Positions 43,801 to 52,076 of a stretch of 64,000 nucleotides of DNA are shown piece after piece. Where the stretch lies: NCBI GenBank assembly GCA_040285745.1, contig JAUFOR010000008.1, positions 1,612,001 to 1,676,000 on the forward strand. Direction: 5' to 3'. Below the pieces are notes generated by a model, which worked only from the letters and a program-made list of their open reading frames with translations, was not told the DNA's origin and did no database searches. Numbering within the stretch: position 1 is the stretch's first letter; each line of letters starts with the position of its first letter. Origin of the DNA: Barthelona sp. PCE (lineage: Eukaryota > Metamonada: BaSk clade). A program made the position numbers and the translations under genes.

Positions 43801-46596
43801 CCAGATAATGCTTACACAATGGATCGTCTCGAACGCTATGTTGGATCGTTGCACGCTGGTGATTTCGTTCACGGCCTCGCCAACAACAACGATAAGTTCG
43901 TAAGATCTCTCTACATCAAGGAGGGTTCTTTGCCTGATCATGCAATCGTCAATCTTTCAATCAGCGATATCCGCTTCTTTGACGAACGCGGTTTTGATTC
44001 TCGTGATGACTTTAACCCCGTTCTTAAGGTTGACATTGGTAAGCCAACTACCGGTAATTACTTTGACAGCCTTCAATTTGATCTTCAGTTCAACAAGGAC
44101 GGATATCATATGATCTCTGCTGATGAGCTTAAAACACGCGTTATCAGAGTCTTTACAGATGATGAGCGTATGGTTTCTTTCAAGGTTGGTTTCCATATTA
44201 TCGAAAAGGAGCACAAGGTTATTCCTTCCGATGGAAAGCGTCACTGTCTCACCGTCAACGGAGGATATTTCATTGGTAAACTCCCCAAGGTATCACGTGA
44301 TCCATCAAAGTACATTAGCGTTGTTTTCAACGAACCCACGACAACTCAGCACATTGAGCTGTTTGGTGCTTGGGGAACTATCCCTACACCTACTCAGAAC
44401 GACTTCAAGCTTGGTTTGATGCACCCCACATCCAAGGACTTCCACTGTGCCCCTGAACAAGACATTTATTTCATGCTTCGTGCTCCAATTGTCGGTAAGT
44501 ACGATGCTTGTATCACTGTTGAGCATATTTCCCTGTCCAAGGCTGACATTGCTATTGAGACACAGGTGCTTTCAGAGCGTGATTTCAGTTTGAAGACATT
44601 TGTTCCTCAGACATCCCACTTCTTTGAAATTATTCGCAACGATATCTTTATCGAGATCACTCATCCCGGCAAGACTTGGAGTGAAACTGTGATTGATGTT
44701 GACGTTAGTGTCGACCTCATTGTCGATTATGATGATGCCGTTGTTACCTTATTGGGTAAGTCAACTGATACTCATCTTGAGTGCGGTGCTTATTACCAGA
44801 TTGCCACTGCCATGTATTCGGATAGCATCGAGTTCATCGTCAAGGATCTTGATTCGAACGTCGATAAGCTATTCTTACACTTCCCAACTGTTCGCAGTTT
44901 CTCCGTCGGTGCTTATTCACTAAATGAGGTGGGTGAGATCAAGGGTGAGTTTGGTACTGAATACAAGAACGTTGCAACCTCTGCTTATGCACAGGAGACA
45001 AGATATACCTTCGAGTTGGGTTCAAGCGTTGACAATGTTAACGAATACATTCAGTTTGAGGTGAGTGGACCTCAGGTCAAGTTTGTAGTCACTACAGACT
45101 CTTGCTCATTAACCCCCGTTGTTATTCCCAGTTACGATAGCCGTAAGACTGTCATGCGTGTTTACAAGGAGGACTTCCAGAACATCTGCAACCGTCAGGC
45201 TGGTATCTTTACACGTGAGTATCCAACTCTACTTCATGTTGGTGTCCGTAACCGTGCCGCCAATGCATACAGTCTGAAGATTACAACTGGATCTACTGAA
45301 ACGATCAAGGCTAACCTCGATGAGATTGCTACACTCACTACCAACGGTTTAGATGCTGGTATCTGGGAGTACACCGTACCTACCACAACAGACTTTGACA
45401 AGGAGTACTTGTATCTTCGTCTTTTCAACGGTTTCAAGACCATTGAAAAGTTGGATAACATGCCTCACGATCTTAGCTTGCGTATGTATTCCTCCACTCA
45501 AATCAAGGAGAACTTACCTCCCAAGCGTATCAGCTTCGAAAGCGATCAGGACTGGCCCAACCGCGAGTCTGCAGAGGCAAACGATTTACCTATCAATGCC
45601 GGTGATAAGATTTACGTTATCATGGCATTCGATATTGATGGTCTCCCTGAACCTGACGCCGTTGTTCGCGCTACTACTTCTATTCTATTCGTACACGGTA
45701 CAGTTGAGGCTGTCACCGATGTTAAATCGATTGAGGCTACCTTCAAGTCTGCTTACAAGGTTCTCTCTATTCCTAGCGATCAGGCCTTTGACGTTTTAGT
45801 CGCAGATGAAGACACCGCCCAGGAACTTTCACTTTATCTTGTTGCTGATGGTTTCCACACCAAACATCAACACACACGCAAGTACCTACCCAACACTGAT
45901 AGGTATGAGCAGACAGGCCGTTTTGTCGTCACCACAGACGCCATCACCACATCACGTTCGTTGATGCTCGTCATCAAGAGGCCAGATTACAACTCACGCC
46001 TTGACGTCACCTATGCTCCAATCAAGCCCGCCAAGCCAACTAATGCTGAATTCTGTAGTGGATTCACAGAGAAGTATTCGATGTCTATGCTCACAGGTAT
46101 CCGTGACAACGAAGCTGAAATGAGGTTTAAACGTTGGGTGTACTCCTTTATTCCATGGAAGACTGAGAGTACCAGATACTACAGAACAACAGAGAAATGC
46201 GCTGCAGATCTTAAGAAACTCTCTTGCCTTTTGAGTTATCCTCCGGTTACATCCAAGGGTAATATGAAGTATTACCCTAGTGAATTGGGCGAGAACATTT
46301 ACAAGCACTGCTACTCAAGAAGACTCAACATCTTTGATGAAGAAGCCGATCCTGCCATGTCTTTGTTTGATGCTTCATCTACTTACTCTCTCAAATGGAT
46401 CACACCTGGACCTGGTAAGGAACCCACTAGCATGATGTTGTACTTCTTTGTTGCAATCATTGTTATTGTTGTTTTGGTTGCCATATTTGTTACTCTGAAA
46501 AAGTCTGGTAGCGGAACTGGTAAGAAACGTGAGAAGACAGACGCAATTCTGTCGGGATACACACCTGCTGATGAGTTGACTGAGTCTCTCATCTAA
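37807..46596 (+). CDS. Giant type I surface protein, 2900 aa, two exons
   Basis: Spliced from 37807-37861 and 37949-46596 (8703 nt, 2900 residues). Exon 1 encodes MMLRERICLLLIALIAC and the junction completes a signal peptide ending near SFA; without splicing there would be no signal peptide and an in-frame stop. The ectodomain of about 2800 residues is built of successive beta-sandwich-like modules of roughly 130-190 residues with scattered cysteine pairs. The relationship to a known domain is unclear (pre-peptidase C-terminal-like texture). Near the C-terminus is one membrane helix (about 46430-46500, LYFFVAIIVIVVLVAIF) and a short tail GYTPADELTESLI. Codons are strongly biased (AAG, GTC/GTT, CTC, GGT), suggesting abundance. 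The stop is TAA followed by TAG. Possible coat or adhesion protein. Confidence 0.82.
37862..37948 (+). other. Spliceosomal intron, 87 nt, inside the signal-peptide codons
   Basis: Starts GTATGT and ends TTCTAACGTTTAG. Removal joins T|TT (Phe) and creates a textbook signal peptide in frame with the 8.6-kb exon. Intron length is 87 nt (0 mod 3), but it contains an in-frame stop, so retention would truncate the protein after about 27 residues. Confidence 0.85.
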
Positions 46597-46631
46597 TAGA
46601 TTGTTAAATAAATCAAATGTTTTTGTTTTCA

Positions 46632-46649
46632 TAACTTTTTAACCATTTT
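46632..46649 (+). promoter_or_regulatory. Possible initiator-like motif
   Basis: CTTTTTAACCATTTTATT within 58 bp between tandem genes, ending 5 bp before the ATG at 46655. Variant (TTAACC) of the recurring block. Function inferred. Confidence 0.25.
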
Positions 46650-46654
46650 ATTCA

Positions 46655-48628
46655 ATGAAGAATAAGAAATTGTGCGCAGTTTTAGCATCGGCAGGTGTTG
46701 TTGGTGCTGCTGGTTTGGGTTTTTGGCTGTACAATCGATTCAAGCGAATTGAACCATTGTTAACTGATACAGAGCAAAATATTGTTGCGGGTCTTGTGCA
46801 AGAGCGGGACTTTGGTGAGATCTTGCACTATTTGAAGAGTTCTCACGACAGAGAACGATTAATTGGAATTTTAGCATTGTTTGACTTTGTTGATAACTTC
46901 AACAAACTCAAAGCACCAGTTTCTTCGTTCATAGACCTTACAGAATTTATGGAAATGCTACTTAAGCCACTTAAAGAGGTGCATGACCATTATTTTTCTG
47001 CAGTCTGTGGTCGTCAGGTTCTTATCTTTCTGGCCTTTTCTGGCAAGGTTCCAACCAATTTTGACGAGGAAGATGTGGGCAAGGTACTAATTCCCGACTT
47101 TAAGGAGACAGCTGGAGCGGCAATGGAAACCCATAACTATAACATGCTTTTACCTTCTTTTGCAAAGAATTTGGTGCTTCTCCTTGAGAATATACCCGTA
47201 GAGATTGGTGTTTTACTCTTTCAAGCCATTGATAACAAACAGTTTTTAATCCTAAATTGCTTGCAATTCTTGATTGCTGGGCTTAAAACCGACCTTGTTG
47301 TTCAGGTGCTCCAGATGCTGAGCGAGTTCTCCAAGTATGTATATGCCTGTAAGTACTTCAATGAAAACAAACTTATGGATATTTTGCTAGCCATGCTCGG
47401 GCAGCCTATGGACGCCTATGTAACCCAGCTTGTCGCCACTGTCATCTACGGGCTGGTGCACTCAAGTGATACTGAGCAACTGAACATCCAGAAGATCATT
47501 GCGTTGTTGACTGGCATTTTTTCCAAGATTAAATTAACAACTGACGCAGGAGCTAACGAGGATGTGATCACGCTACTGTCAACACTTGCAAGCTGCATTA
47601 GGACGTTGGTTTACGCAAAACCTGAAGCGTCTGTGTTGTTGACGAGTCATATTCAGGCGTTTATGCGTTTCACATGTTTTACAGAGATATCACCTTCAAA
47701 AGCGAACTTGCGCTATTGCTGCCTGTCAGTCCTTGCTCAGTTCATATCCACACACGAAGCACCGTTCAAGTTTGTGGTGCCCGACTCCATATTACTGACG
47801 TGCGCCACAGCATGCTCCAACGACTATGATCTGGTCCTTCACATGCCCGTGAGCAAGATCATGCACAACCTGTTAGTCTCACCAATTTTTGGTACTCTTG
47901 ATGCCAACCAAGTCGATCTATTCGTAGATTCCATCAATCGACGTCTTTTAACGGTGACTCAGCCTGTACTTGGCGCATTCCTGGTGATTGCGCTCGTAAT
48001 GCTCGATTCAGGCCGCGTCACAATAGATCGTCTTCCGAATTTGGAGCTCGCTAGATCTCTCGCTACGGAGAACAACTGCTCACCGGTGATCAGCATGGTT
48101 ATGGGCAACATTAATGACAAGTATACGAGCTCGTCACCGGATATGGATGCAACACTGTTATTCCCTGCTGTAAGAGGCTATTCATATCAAAAGATTCAGG
48201 ATCTCGGATACCTTCCAATCCCTGACGGTTTTGAGCCAAGACAAATGCCAGACACTATCACAGTACCTACATTCTGCGTCGGTATCGATGATTTGGGTAT
48301 CACTTTTAAGGCACTCCCTCCGAACTTATCTGCTCAAACTATGGTTTCAGCTACCAGTCGTTTGGTGACATCTTTCGTTGCTGGCCAGACGCAGAATGGG
48401 TACACAGTCGACGATGTGCAGAGAAATAACCGTGGATCGACCTATATTGTGTATGTCAAGACGGTTACTGAAGAGGACTTTTCCCTTATGATGCTTCATT
48501 ATTGCACACAGCATCCTATTGTTGGTGGCATCTGCTTACTCGCCCAAGGTTCGATTGCTAACCTCGATGCAGCTGTAGAGCATTTGGAAATGATCTCCAA
48601 AACAATGTTTGTATCTTGCTTGCGATAA
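46655..48628 (+). CDS. N-terminally anchored helical (armadillo-like) protein, 657 aa
   Basis: Not assigned to a family. Residues 6-26 form one hydrophobic segment (LCAVLASAGVVGAAGLGFWL) flanked by Lys residues and followed by RFKR, the pattern of an N-terminal signal anchor on ER or organelle outer membrane, as in ARMC10-type proteins. Residues about 40-500 are predicted helical repeats (for example LIGILALFDFVDNFNKL, MLLPSFAKNLVLLLENI). The last ~110 residues look like a mixed alpha/beta domain (ITFKALPPNLSAQTMV, RGSTYIVYVKTVTEEDFSL). It follows the giant surface gene on the same strand after 58 bp and ends 8 bp from the convergent PHP gene. Confidence 0.72.
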   Translation: MKNKKLCAVLASAGVVGAAGLGFWLYNRFKRIEPLLTDTEQNIVAGLVQERDFGEILHYLKSSHDRERLIGILALFDFVDNFNKLKAPVSSFIDLTEFMEMLLKPLKEVHDHYFSAVCGRQVLIFLAFSGKVPTNFDEEDVGKVLIPDFKETAGAAMETHNYNMLLPSFAKNLVLLLENIPVEIGVLLFQAIDNKQFLILNCLQFLIAGLKTDLVVQVLQMLSEFSKYVYACKYFNENKLMDILLAMLGQPMDAYVTQLVATVIYGLVHSSDTEQLNIQKIIALLTGIFSKIKLTTDAGANEDVITLLSTLASCIRTLVYAKPEASVLLTSHIQAFMRFTCFTEISPSKANLRYCCLSVLAQFISTHEAPFKFVVPDSILLTCATACSNDYDLVLHMPVSKIMHNLLVSPIFGTLDANQVDLFVDSINRRLLTVTQPVLGAFLVIALVMLDSGRVTIDRLPNLELARSLATENNCSPVISMVMGNINDKYTSSSPDMDATLLFPAVRGYSYQKIQDLGYLPIPDGFEPRQMPDTITVPTFCVGIDDLGITFKALPPNLSAQTMVSATSRLVTSFVAGQTQNGYTVDDVQRNNRGSTYIVYVKTVTEEDFSLMMLHYCTQHPIVGGICLLAQGSIANLDAAVEHLEMISKTMFVSCLR

Positions 48629-48636
48629 TAAATTTT

Positions 48637-49650
48637 TTATTGACCATTCGCAATATCAAACCACTTTCTTGGGATATTGCTACTCCTCTCAACCTGCTCC
48701 CACTTTAACAACCTCAGTAAACCTGGTAGAACATTCTCTGTTACGCAAGCGTGCAATGCTTCGACTGAATGAGCATCGGCGCCTCCACTGATAGGAATAG
48801 AGTGACGCTCACAGTATTGTCTTACGATGTTTGCGTATGTGTTTTTCTTCCATATTATATCTGTTTCAATTGCATCTACGAGATGCGCCTCTTCGTAAAA
48901 TGTATTCAAAGTTTTGGGGTTCAAAAAAGTAAAGGGATGAGCCAAAACTGAAATTCCACCGGCTCCATGGATCAACTCAGTAGCCTCTGCAACGTTAATC
49001 CGCTCCGGATCTGGTACATGATAAGGAAAGTAAGCATTTTCTTCATCGCCACTAAGGTACAGACGATATGGCTGTCTCAGCAACGGTTCTGTCTTCAATT
49101 CGTTCCAAAAGTGAATTCCACGCTCGCTCCTATCCTGTTTAACACGATCCAACAATTGCTTATGAATAGCCCTGTTGTGAATACCTTTTGGATCATTCTG
49201 ATCCAAATGAAGCATACGGAGGATATGTGGTCTTCCAACTGGTACATCAGGCTCTACTATCTTTTCCCAAAGTTCATTCACATCAGCTTGAAAGCCCAAA
49301 TCCACAAAGTGCTGAGTAATGATTTCAGCTCGTCTGATCCTATGTTTGCAGTATCTTGTGCAGTGATCAACGAGTTGTTCGTTGTTCGGATCAATGAATA
49401 GGCCCACAACATGGATCTGAGCACTCACAGATAACTCAACACCTGAAATAAATTTTGTTGGAGCATGTAAATCGAGTTTGAGACGCTCTACCTGGTCAAC
49501 TGGCATCAATGTATCGTGGTCGGTGAATGCAATACATCTGAGTGGTGTTCCATCACGTTTTCTGTAAGATAGCATCTCATCATATGTATTCTTTCCATCA
49601 CTAGCAGTTGTGTGGTTATGTAAACTTTCACAAGTTGTTTCCCCGAACAT
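48637..49650 (-). CDS. PHP-domain phosphoesterase (TrpH/RNase AM-like)
   Basis: A 337-residue protein of the PHP superfamily, which hydrolyses phosphoesters using a metal cluster bound by histidines and aspartates. Metal ligands visible in order: H11 and H13 in LHNHTTASDG, HD in AFTDHDT, E in SGVELSV, H in QIHVVGLFID, H in GRPHILRML, H in VLAHPFTF, and DAH near the end (SGGADAHSVEA). This set and length match bacterial TrpH/YciV (5'-3' RNase/3'-5' oligonucleotide phosphatase) rather than histidinol phosphatase or polymerase PHP domains. No targeting signal. Such genes in protists often come from bacteria; the substrate here (short RNA/DNA ends or 3',5'-bisphosphonucleotides) is inferred. Confidence 0.85.
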   Translation of the reverse strand: MFGETTCESLHNHTTASDGKNTYDEMLSYRKRDGTPLRCIAFTDHDTLMPVDQVERLKLDLHAPTKFISGVELSVSAQIHVVGLFIDPNNEQLVDHCTRYCKHRIRRAEIITQHFVDLGFQADVNELWEKIVEPDVPVGRPHILRMLHLDQNDPKGIHNRAIHKQLLDRVKQDRSERGIHFWNELKTEPLLRQPYRLYLSGDEENAYFPYHVPDPERINVAEATELIHGAGGISVLAHPFTFLNPKTLNTFYEEAHLVDAIETDIIWKKNTYANIVRQYCERHSIPISGGADAHSVEALHACVTENVLPGLLRLLKWEQVERSSNIPRKWFDIANGQ

Positions 49651-49773
49651 TTATGTGGTATAACGTTTGTAAAGTGGTAAAAAAGAGAATATAGCACAAC
49701 TCAAAAAATATTTATTTTTATTTCATCAATGTTTCAAAACGAATGCTGCGAGTTATATCACCTTTACTGTCGA

Positions 49774-50871
49774 TCAAATGAAGAGATCAATTTCTACTGG
49801 CTTACTAAGGATACCAAATGAGTTGAATCCACACTGGTTGTGCTTTGAAGATCCCCCCGCCCATATTCTACCTAGATCATCGACAAGCATGATATGCGCC
49901 TCAAGGACACCGCCAGATCCACCAATACGTACTGTGTTTATGGGAACATCTATATCGAGCAACTGCGGAGATCTTTTTGATTCAGACTTCATTCCTAGCT
50001 CGCAGAATTCGTTGCTTCCAAACACCAGCACCTTTCCACTGCACAGGACGACGGCACTGGAGTAGTATGAGCACTCTACAGCAACTGGACGCTCAGACAC
50101 ACTTGAGCAAAAACTTGGGAGAATAACCTTGGATACATCGTTCACTGATTGGTTATGGCCCAGGCCCAATTGCCCCGCCGAGTTCAAACCGAATGAATAC
50201 ACAACGCCATCATCTGTCAACAACAATGAATGATCACGAGCACCACTCGCCATGGTAACTCTTCCTTCAATATATTTTGTGATGGATCGACGGGCACTCA
50301 TGCGCCCAAGCTCAAATATGCCCTCTGTGGTGACCACAATACTGTGGAAATCACCACATGCAAAAGTCGTTACATTGTGGAACGGAAGAGGTCTAAGTTG
50401 ATAGACAGGCTCGCTCACAGGGAGTCCTAGCCTGTTTCCCGCGGAACATCCACATCCGTAGAGCGTCCTGTCGTCGTCTATGGCAAGTAGATGCCATCCA
50501 CCAGCTTCAATATCGATAATAGGGCATGGAGTCTCAACTAAACGGAACGTTAACTGACATACAACGTCTCCGTATCCCAACTGTCCGTACTCGTTCGACC
50601 CACAAGAAAAAACTTGCCCATTTTCTGACAGATAAAAACTGGCCTCATGAGCACAAACTACTTTCACAGCCTTTTCATCATCTCTCAGTTTTATGATGTG
50701 TCGTGATCCAGTGGGGTTTGTGTGCCCCAGGCCGAGCTGCCCATTGCGGTTTAACCCAAAAACAATGAGATCTCCATCCTGATTTATGATTATTGTATGT
50801 GCTCCTCCTGTAGCAATGTGTGAGAAGTTGCCCGAGTCATGAACGTAATTAAAAGGTGCCCTTCTTGGCAT
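49774..50871 (-). CDS. RCC1-repeat protein
   Basis: A 365-residue protein with about seven RCC1 blades: DGDLIVFGLNRNGQLGLGHT, NGQVFSCGSNEYGQLGYGD, DRTLYGCGCSAGNRLGLPV, and DGVVYSFGLNSAGQLGLGHN are the clearest, with SGKVLVFGSNEFCELGMKS and GRIWAGGSSKHNQCGFNS near the end. The seven-bladed propeller occupies the full length with almost no extensions. It could be the Ran exchange factor RCC1 itself, but that protein usually has an N-terminal basic nuclear tail, which is missing. Many protist RCC1 proteins have unrelated roles, so I do not give a symbol. Confidence 0.85.
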   Translation of the reverse strand: MPRRAPFNYVHDSGNFSHIATGGAHTIIINQDGDLIVFGLNRNGQLGLGHTNPTGSRHIIKLRDDEKAVKVVCAHEASFYLSENGQVFSCGSNEYGQLGYGDVVCQLTFRLVETPCPIIDIEAGGWHLLAIDDDRTLYGCGCSAGNRLGLPVSEPVYQLRPLPFHNVTTFACGDFHSIVVTTEGIFELGRMSARRSITKYIEGRVTMASGARDHSLLLTDDGVVYSFGLNSAGQLGLGHNQSVNDVSKVILPSFCSSVSERPVAVECSYYSSAVVLCSGKVLVFGSNEFCELGMKSESKRSPQLLDIDVPINTVRIGGSGGVLEAHIMLVDDLGRIWAGGSSKHNQCGFNSFGILSKPVEIDLFI

Positions 50872-51271
50872 GATTACACCGAAAGAAGAAGAGAAGTGAG
50901 AAAAATGAAAACACGTGTTTAGCTATCTACAGTCATATACTGTTAAGTAATTCTGCTGATTTATGGTGACTTATCCAGAAAACAGCTTTCCAAAAGCTGA
51001 AAGTTTTCTCTCAGTGAAAAAAAAAAAAATAGTACAACAAATTCTTTATGTAAGGTGATTTTAACTCGCTATAATAAGCATGCGGTGATAGTATAAAGAG
51101 CATTTAATTGATTGGAATTCAGCCCATTTTTTTCTCGCCAAATACACTTTTAAGAACAGGTGTCATCTTGTAAATGGCTATAACATGCAAGTAAAGGCGA
51201 GCTGATCAGCAAAACAAAAACAAAAAGAGTAAGTCAAATCATATACACATATTTTCCCTTTCTCTCTGCAT
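50872..51271. other. Divergent intergenic region
   Basis: 400 bp between divergent RCC1 and Asterix genes, with a run of 13 A residues near 51018-51030. No supported gene, RNA or repeat. The last 25 bp before the Asterix ATG are pyrimidine-rich (TTTTCCCTTTCTCTCTGC). Confidence 0.4.
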
Positions 51272-51577
51272 ATGACAGATAAAAGCAACAACAAAAGAAC
51301 TGCATTCGGTCGAAAGTTTCTATTCGCATCTGAAGGCAATGTATACACAGAAATGATGGGTATTTTGGCATTGGTTCTCAGCATGATTGCAATGTTTACA
51401 AAGAATAAGGCTTTGTGCTGGGTTGGACTCTTCTGTTCCATCTCTGCATCACTTAATAAGAGCAATGCTACTCAACAGACTTCCACAACAATTGCTCAAC
51501 TGCCATTCTCTATTATGAGCCTTATAATGACTTATTTCGGTAAGGGAATGAACTTCAAGCAACCAGGAACAGGGTAA
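51272..51577 (+). CDS. WDR83OS: Asterix (WDR83OS), PAT-complex membrane-insertion chaperone subunit
   Basis: A 101-residue protein of the UPF0139/Asterix family. Landmarks: two or three hydrophobic segments (MMGILALVLSMIAMF, CWVGLFCSISASLNKS, and LPFSIMSLIMTYFGK) with the family pattern aromatic-hydrophobic-FC...S-LN and a late (M/V)(M/S)YF. In animals Asterix pairs with CCDC47 in the ER PAT complex, which shields polar membrane helices during multi-pass protein insertion at the Sec61 translocon. Length matches the family (about 105 residues). It is a fitting function next to large multi-pass proteins, but the adjacency has no proven meaning. Confidence 0.8.
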   Translation: MTDKSNNKRTAFGRKFLFASEGNVYTEMMGILALVLSMIAMFTKNKALCWVGLFCSISASLNKSNATQQTSTTIAQLPFSIMSLIMTYFGKGMNFKQPGTG

Positions 51578-51673
51578 TAGTGTATTCAACAAAGTATATA
51601 TAATAGTGAAATAAAGCATCGTTAAAAACTGAAATATAAGCTTAGAATTTGTATTAACTTGTGTAATTTACCT

Positions 51674-51952
51674 TCATTCCCCTATGTTCTGTACAGCTAA
51701 TTCTTCAAAACTCTCGAGAAATGCAGAAAAAGAATCAGAATCACAAACTAATGGTCCACCCAGCAGTGTTATGATGCGTGGCATCGGTATTTTAAAGTGA
51801 CCAAACTGTTCTGAGATCTCAGTGTTAAGTTTGTTTGCTGAGAATACAGAGGATGCTCTTGACCTCTCGCTCTTCAGCGCACCCGCACCCAGCAATGTTT
51901 GGGACATGTTGAACGGGGACTGTTCATATTCTTCACTGTATGATGTGAACAT
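51674..51952 (-). CDS. Unrecognised small protein, 92 aa
   Basis: Not recognised. I use the ATG giving MFTSYSEEYEQSPF; the longer frame starts with TTG. The sequence has no membrane span, is serine- and glutamate-rich, and includes a hydrophobic patch MPRIITLLGGPL followed by an amphipathic helix SFSAFLESFEELAV. A missing upstream exon cannot be excluded. It lies between Asterix and Dis3; the frame is longer than expected by chance but short, so confidence is moderate. Confidence 0.45.
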   Translation of the reverse strand: MFTSYSEEYEQSPFNMSQTLLGAGALKSERSRASSVFSANKLNTEISEQFGHFKIPMPRIITLLGGPLVCDSDSFSAFLESFEELAVQNIGE

Positions 51953-52076
51953 CGAAAATAATTCTGGCAAAAAAAGAAATAAACTGTCAAACTGGACTAT
52001 AAAATATGCTCAAGAACCAAAATGCAACTGTTGAAACACAGTTAAAACAGTAAAAGAGTTAGAATTTGAAAAACAT

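Noticed and set aside
41000-46632. Numerous plus-strand +1 and minus-strand frames within the giant surface gene.
   Set aside because: Explained by its strongly biased codons, which suppress stops in other frames; they contain no signals or domains.
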